From: Urechis unicinctus
Taxonomy: Eukaryota > Annelida > Polychaeta > Xenopneusta > Urechidae
DNA length: 64,000 bases
Assembly (NCBI GenBank): GCA_034190875.2
Contig: CM067350.1
Span: 19,523,354 to 19,587,353 of the forward strand
Direction: 5' to 3'
The translations under genes and the position numbers were made by a program. Positions 57,953-64,000 of this stretch are shown piece by piece. The first letter of the stretch is position 1. Each line of letters begins with the position of its first letter. The notes beneath the pieces are model-generated. The model was not told the DNA's origin. It ran no database searches and saw only the letters and a program-made list of their open reading frames with translations.

Positions 57953-58166
57953 TGCTCGGTTCATTTCACCGAGGAATGTTTTGAGGAGGCACCGAAACTC
58001 AGAGAACAGCTAGTTTGGGTACCACGGTGTAAGCGGGTTTTGAAGTAAGCTGCTGTGCCTACACTTTTTGCGAAGGCCTCTGCTGTCAAGCAATCAAGAA
58101 AGGATGGTGAGGCAAGTGAACTCCTCCCACCCCAGCCCAAGAAAAGCAGACCTGCCTTTATCAAGA
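57953..58166 (+). pseudogene. Truncated THAP exon inside the transposon (unit B)
   Basis: Only the second half of the domain remains: CSVHFTEECF, RCKRVLK, the same TAA stop as in unit A, then AVPTLF and the basic, proline-rich tail. The initiator ATG and first Cys pair are gone: gtcgg (A 41,451-41,455) is joined to gcccgggc (A 41,657), plus a 12-base loss just before the C-S-x-H-F motif. The shared stop shows that it predates the duplication. An extra AG before the splice donor changes the exit phase relative to A. Confidence 0.75.
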
Positions 58167-59115
58167 GAGAGAAGCACAGGGTGAGATTTGATGACTTTCT
58201 TGTTGTATTAGTATTGAATAAATAGTCCATTATCTTGTTAAGATGATGGTATGGTTGCCAGGCAAGTATCATTCTTATGATATAATATGTTGCTTTTTAC
58301 AGTGCTCCTTCATGGCGGTGTTTGTTTCTAAATTTGCGAGTCATTAAATTTGCTGGGGATCCAGTCTTCAAGCTTAAAATACCCCAAGTTTAAGCAGGGG
58401 CATATTGTCACTTAAGTAGCAACAAAGGCAACATTTGGTGAACATTTTTACTGATAAATAAAATGTAAACAACAACAAACTACCATGGAGGTATAAGGTT
58501 ATAAGCATTAGTCTGGTGTGCAAGCTGTGACTTGATTCCTGTTATGTTTCAAAGTATGTCGAGTGCCTGATGGCTGAGTTCTTCCTGGTTTGCTATGAGC
58601 CAACCCTGCCTAATACACAAGCACCACCTCCAATGTGTGCAGATGCGATGAGACCAGATCCAAGAAAAGCCATTGAGGCACACCAGAGTATACATTCATT
58701 TATGGGCTAACTGACAATCCTATGAGAAAACAGCTGTGGTACTTGCTCTCCTATATATATATTCTACCTCAGAATCAATCTACATCAACATATTGTAATC
58801 AGCCTTTGATAAGGCCTACTTTAAATAAAAGAGGATCTCTATTTATTAACGGCTTTAGTTTGTTTGCAATTCATGTGGAGAAGCATTTACATTTACATGG
58901 TACAACTTTGTAAACACTTGATTTGATAAAAACTTTGTGGTATATCATGTCTGCTTTCTGATATGGAAGAATTATTTGCTGCAAAGCTCTGTTGAATAGT
59001 CTAATGTTAGGAAAAGAGGTTACATATTTTGTTGGTGAAATCTATGGATTAACTTCGTTGCATGCCAACACATATACGATGGACTGGTGCACAAGCAGAA
59101 TCAGACATAGCTTAC

Positions 59116-59353
59116 CAAGCATTGTTCTGTAGCAGCCCTATATCTTGGGCAGGATGACCCGCGTGAGACCCAGACGCAGCAGTGACATCGCCAGTGTCTT
59201 TTTTCTCTCGTCGGATTCGCTCATTTCTGGTTCGAATCTGTAAGGCAAAACTTGCTCTGCCGAAGCAACGATAGTTTGCGAATGACCTGTGCCATACCAT
59301 GTCTCTTCGTCGCTCTCCTGAAGTGATGAAATAATGAAATTTCCAGCAGCCAT
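59116..59353 (-). pseudogene. P2X7-C-terminal-like exon inside the transposon (unit B)
   Basis: Equivalent of the unit A exon, starting at ATG 59,353 and ending at the same TTG|GTAAGC donor. The LPYRFEPEMSESDE motif and the A-rich frame-shift site are unchanged. Only a couple of substitutions separate the two copies (for example QE after SSL instead of SSF, and GH instead of GY). Confidence 0.45.
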
Positions 59354-59406
59354 TTCTCGCTAATCGTAGTGCAGATTGTGCCTCGCAACAAAAACATTCC
59401 CGTACC

Positions 59407-59414
59407 TGACGTCA
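59407..59414. promoter_or_regulatory. TGACGTCA palindrome, right side (unit B)
   Basis: Counterpart of 43,146-43,153, 53 bases upstream of the minus-strand ATG at 59,353. Confidence 0.35.
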
Positions 59415-61590
59415 CGCGGAGACGATGAATTATTCATGAGCTTGTCGTCTCGATACGCGGAATTCATCTTTAAAGTCGAATTTTGATAAGAAAGCGCGCA
59501 CTTTGACAATTGACACATGGACAGAATAGGTTCTTCTGGGTTATATTTCCGTTATCTGGCGAAAACAATGACATGATTTTTTCGTGCGATAGGCACTTTA
59601 ACTCAGCACAGCACAAACTCTGTACAACACAAATGTTGATGCCAGCCTAATCGGAAAGAGATTGAATGAGAGGAAGCAATATCTGGCACATGATTTTGCC
59701 TCATCAACTTTTACCAAAGAACACATTTGCGACACAGAGATTACTTTCCATGACTTAAGTGGCGGGAGCGATTCTATCCAGTGTTCAATTTTTTATTAAT
59801 ATTCTTAAATCGTGTAGCAATAGATTTTCACCTAACAATGGAATCCATTTAGGCTAGTAGTTCATTTACAATTGAGAGATAAAAAAGCAATATTTCTCAT
59901 TACGTTAAAGATATAAGTTCACTGCTAGAGACCGATGGATCATATGATTCTGCATATCGGAGGATACAAGCAACAGTTAGCCATTGTCCATTCGCGATAT
60001 CCCTTTCATCGTTTCTATGAACTAACCAAATATAGCTTTTGAAATATAACCAGCCTAATTTGGACGTAAGACACTTCTGGCGTGCTTAGAAGGGCATGCT
60101 AATACCGGCATCTCTCTGAATAATATTCATCTGTGTGGAAGCAAAACCACGTGTCAATCAGTGCTACTTAGATTTTATTCTGTCGGACTATGCTATTATG
60201 GAGCCGTAGATTTGGAGGCTCGGTATCGAAAAACCAATGTGTCAATTACAATAATAAAAACATGCTACGCCATCAAATTGTTGAATGCAAATTAGTCAAA
60301 TATTATCCTGTAAACTATACCAGAGAGATGTGTATGCAATGTTTGTGGCAGTGCCTTGTCAATTGTACGACGAAAACGTCTGATAGTAATCGAATTGTAA
60401 AACCCATGCGAAATTGTGAATATCAATACAATTCATTTCATTGCTACGGTATCTATATTTGGTTACGTGTGTCTAAGATGCTGTCTCGATTTTGTCGAAT
60501 TTTGATCTGGGATATTTTTTCAGCATATTGCATTTCTCCAGTATTTAGTTGATGTAGTGATGCAAAGTTGAAAGCACCCACGCAAAACAACCAAATAAGG
60601 TTGACTGCCGGTCCATGTGCGCTACATATTCCAATTACATGATATATCTTGTTGTAGCATATAATTTCTACATTTGGGTGTTATATAGCTTGTCAAAATG
60701 TCATATGTCAGTCCTAAAATCGGTAAAGAATCTCTTTGGACAATTGAGTCGCTGTTGGAGTATGTTTTCAGGTCGTGACTCATGCAGCATATGCCCATTT
60801 TAGAGTTGGTGTAATACTTGATTTAATGATTCGCTCTTATTGCTACGTCCGTTGATGAGTACAATTTGGCGTAGAACTTTAATGCGATAGAAGGGGAGCA
60901 GACCATGCTATGCCAGGATTATCTATAATGTCAATCTAAAATGCTGTCTCAACGATAATAAAACGGGCATGTCGTCTCTGGCATAGATAACGTAATGTAA
61001 TGGTGAGGCCGTAGCTCATTGTGCATCTGCATCCATAGAGAGATAATGTTATATCTTTATAAAAACGCATTGCAGGACAGTGAGTGTATTACAAACTGTA
61101 GTCAGCATCAGATTAACGCAACGACAGGGAGTGATAATTAAAAGGCTAATCGGCATTAGTACTTCTGTACTCAATGCATACAATCTTTAACAGAACTATT
61201 AAGCTCTCCTTATGGGTGTGTTAAAAGACACTCGATATACGATGTCATAATAGGCGGTCATTCACATATCGCAATATAAAAGACGTTAGCTCAATAATTC
61301 TGCTTCATTACGATTTCTTCCCTTGCTCAAGGAATTACTCTATTTACCCTCTGGTTGCCATGATACAACAGTATGGCAGCCACATAAATGCGATACATCG
61401 GGCCCTATCGAGCTCTGTCAGTACCCGGGATTAATTCTAGTCAAATAGAGAGGAGATGGAGTGAGTTCGTCTCAGCAGCTTCTTGTAAACATTGACTTTA
61501 GTACTTTAATTGGCAAAAATGTGTATTGGAATAAAAATATGAATAAAACATTTTTACCTGTGATAGTTGAGTGGTTGAATAATTTAATCT

Positions 61591-64000
61591 TTAACAGCTT
61601 GATTTAAATACCATTTAGTCAAAGGCTTGCTGACCAAATTCGCTGTCGAATTGTGATTCAGAAGGTAAAAGTCGCTTAAGATATACGATTGGTGCTTGAA
61701 AATGAATGTGCTGACCCTGTACAGTGTCAACATATATGAACCATTTTATTTCCTCATAATGTATATTGGTACTTTCTCTGCTCCCATACGTCATCTTACG
61801 TGACATGTGGAGTAATCGTATTACTTCTCGCACACAATATCAAAGGTAACTTAGGTAATGCCTGTGTAACAAATCCGCCTCATTCGCTAATGCTTTCCAC
61901 GGAAATTGTGATGAACAAAGCTTTATCCACATTAATATCATAATTTATCATATGCATCACAATTACTAATTGAATAGTATTTTAGTAGCTGGACAATGAT
62001 TGCCTCATAAGGCTTCGCGCCCCAAATCATTTTAACTACTGGACAATATTCCTCCCCTCACTGAGTGTCTGATATATTTGCCTTGATGTAGTAGACCATG
62101 TGTCAGCGGTGTTATCTGCTGCTTTGCCAGATAGCCAACGGCAGTATCAACTTGAAATGTGCACGTATAGTGGCATTTACTAATTGAACAAATCTATGCC
62201 ATGCTTATGCCATCTGATTCACATGCGTGGTCTTCGCGTGCTACGCTCGTCACCCTATGGCTGATGTTAAAAAGGGTAGAAAGTGCTTAAACCTTAACTA
62301 ATGGGCAAAAACAATGTAAAAGATTAAACGTTATCCATATAACTGAGCTGCGCAATAATCCATCAGTTCTGCAGTTCATCACGATCGAGAATGCGACGTT
62401 TGCCAGAAGAGCATGTAATCAAATACACGCATACACGGCGTTCATTAATCCCAGGTGGCCTTCAATATTAGAGCTATATAAGATTCTTATACTTTGTGAA
62501 TGGAACATGTGCAGGTGGTTTGGTAAGTAGTCCTAGTGTCACACAAGAGACGCTTGCTCGTGTTGCAATAATCGGTCTCTGCAATATATATGTGAGTATC
62601 AATTCGATCTCAACTAATCTTTTAGTATTGGTGTTACCCACGAAAGGCATCGTGTTATACCTTAGACATTGCGGCAACGAGCAGAGCATTACAAACGAGC
62701 ATCAGAATATTCGTTAACATAGGGCAATGGAGAAACATTTTATAACGCCACAGAATGTATACAGTTTGTGTTGAACGCCAAATCAATGCCCATCCTGGAT
62801 ATGCTGTTTAAACCGATAATGGAGGTGCACTCTAGGGTGCCTTATTTTTTTCTTATGTCTCGATTCATAGTGATGCCATGTCAGGTTTCGGATAACCTTT
62901 GAAATGTGACGACATTAAAGTAGGAGCCTTCCAGTGTCTCGTGATATATTCCATCAACCAAACGTTATTTCTGCTAATGACTGTCACGCATATTTGATAA
63001 TTAAATTAATGGACACCAGGTGTCTCTTGGGTTTACGTCGCTCAAGCAGATTCAGATTGCAGATAGAACAGCATGCATTTCGAATGGGGCGCATGTCATG
63101 AAATGGCCACCTGTTCATATTTAGCATACATATTTGATGTATATGCAGCACAACAGGAGGTTGTTCGATGTCAAACGCGGGCGGAGATTAAGCCAGAACT
63201 GTTCGTTCACGTAACACCAATATTCGTGAACCTCATCAATATTATTTTAACCACGAGCAGTCGAGTCAGCATTTAGCAAAGCGCTATATATAAAGCCGTT
63301 CCTTTGCTGTTTGATCATTCATTAGTTCCCGCTCAATCTTAGATAACTGTGTAGACAGCATATAAGCTAGGAAATGTAGACGAGACTATTCAATAAGGTA
63401 CATTGAGATCATTTTGTACTTATACCTGAACAAATTTGCTAGCAAAAAGCAAATTGAAATGAAATCACATTGATAACGACAACAATCACAAATTGAGAGG
63501 ATGTAACTTGAAATAAACCAGTGCCAAAATCATATAAATATTTGAAAATCATCACACGGAATGCATACACCTCCGAAGCAGACATATTTCTTATAGATAA
63601 TAACAGCGGCCTGAATTTGAAAATTGAATCATACCTCCAAATTTTACAAAGTGAAATGAATAATAACGCATACAAAGAATAGATTAGTGAAAAATGTTCT
63701 CCTCCCTGCATAACAGAGTTAACCATATTACTATTGACATGTTGAATATGTTGACACTTTCAAATCGATTAGAAGACCTCTCCCCTAAACATTTGATTGT
63801 GAATATATTACTTAGCATGATGCATAACATTAAAGTAAACTGGTCTAAATCAGTGAAAGTGAAAGCATTAACTTGATGGATGGTGCATTTTGTAGTCAAA
63901 AATAATACGGATATTCAGCTGTGACCTAACGCGTTTAGGAAGTGATGAGTGGTGAAAACCTAATGTATCAAAATAGAAAACATCATGCTAAATATTTGAC
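61591..64000. repeat. Tandem array unit C, partial (runs off window)
   Basis: Matches B 45,341-47,750 in order and orientation with about 3% difference; I counted 5 changes in 183 bases between 47,452-47,634 and 63,694-63,876. The array continues past the window end. Confidence 0.9.

Larger units (their letters stand above)
57704..59597. mobile_element. Kolobok-like TTAA DNA transposon, unit B copy
   Basis: The same element with the same 15-bp inverted repeats (57,704-57,718 and 59,583-59,597) and intact TTAA on both sides (57,700-57,703 and 59,598-59,601). At 1,894 bp it is shorter than the A copy, mainly because of a ~200-bp deletion that removes the first half of the THAP exon. It sits at the equivalent position in the array unit, so it was copied by duplication rather than by a new insertion. 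Confidence 0.75.
45341..61590. repeat. Tandem array unit B (~16.25 kb)
   Basis: A full unit in the same orientation as A and C. It lacks the A-only insertions. Relative to A it has lost 280 bases after the SINE (A 39,905-40,184) and about 380 bases around the (TA)n block (A 37,979-38,357). It has gained about 120 bases (near 50,590-50,710) and about 210 bases (near 51,415-51,630). Short open frames are shared with A and C only because the DNA is nearly identical. Confidence 0.9.

Overview
This window looks like nuclear DNA from an animal, most likely an invertebrate. The evidence is a multi-exon gene with GT-AG introns encoding CARD, NACHT and LRR domains, eukaryotic transposable elements (Ty3-type and DIRS-like retroelement remnants, a tRNA-derived SINE, and a TTAA-flanked THAP-bearing DNA transposon), and abundant (TA)n, (TACA)n, (GT)n and minisatellite DNA. 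I cannot name the species. A marine invertebrate group that has NLR genes would fit, but that is a guess.

Layout. 1-16 kb is repeat-rich intergenic DNA. It holds an 18-bp minisatellite, a broken Ty3/Gypsy integrase region on the minus strand, a (TA)n/(GT)n block, a ~31-bp degenerate repeat, a DIRS-like RNase H remnant, a decayed THAP-domain exon at 11.5 kb, and a 1.4-kb minisatellite with a 35-bp unit. 17.4-23.9 kb holds the one convincing host gene, a five-exon (at least) NOD-like receptor with two N-terminal CARD-like domains, a NACHT ATPase and a long LRR exon. Its largest intron is filled by a 27-bp minisatellite. The reading frame is broken at three places, at least two of them in G runs, so it is either a recent pseudogene or a real gene damaged by homopolymer sequencing errors. 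23,901-24,000 is a 100-N gap, and sequence character changes sharply there.

24-64 kb is AT-rich and almost gene-free. It is a tandem array of a ~16-21 kb unit present about 2.2 times: unit A ~24.0-45.3 kb, unit B ~45.3-61.6 kb, unit C ~61.6 kb to the end. Two ages of duplication are visible. The left half of A differs from B by roughly 10% in the stretch I counted, while from 35,981 onward the sequence matches that from 53,089 onward at about 97-99%. This points to a recent ~17.1-kb unequal exchange inside an older array. Each full unit carries one SINE and one DNA transposon of about 2 kb with 15-bp terminal inverted repeats and TTAA target duplications. In unit A the transposon carries two inward-facing first exons: a THAP zinc-finger exon on the plus strand and, on the minus strand, an exon resembling the P2X7 C-terminal-like cysteine domain. 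Each has a TGACGTCA palindrome upstream. This is the most interesting structure in the array. It looks like a Kolobok-type element reduced to the 5' ends of its two genes.

Function. Only the NLR gene has a readable cellular role, probably innate sensing through CARD signalling. All other coding traces belong to mobile elements and are decayed. Identity values are by-eye counts on sampled stretches, not alignments.
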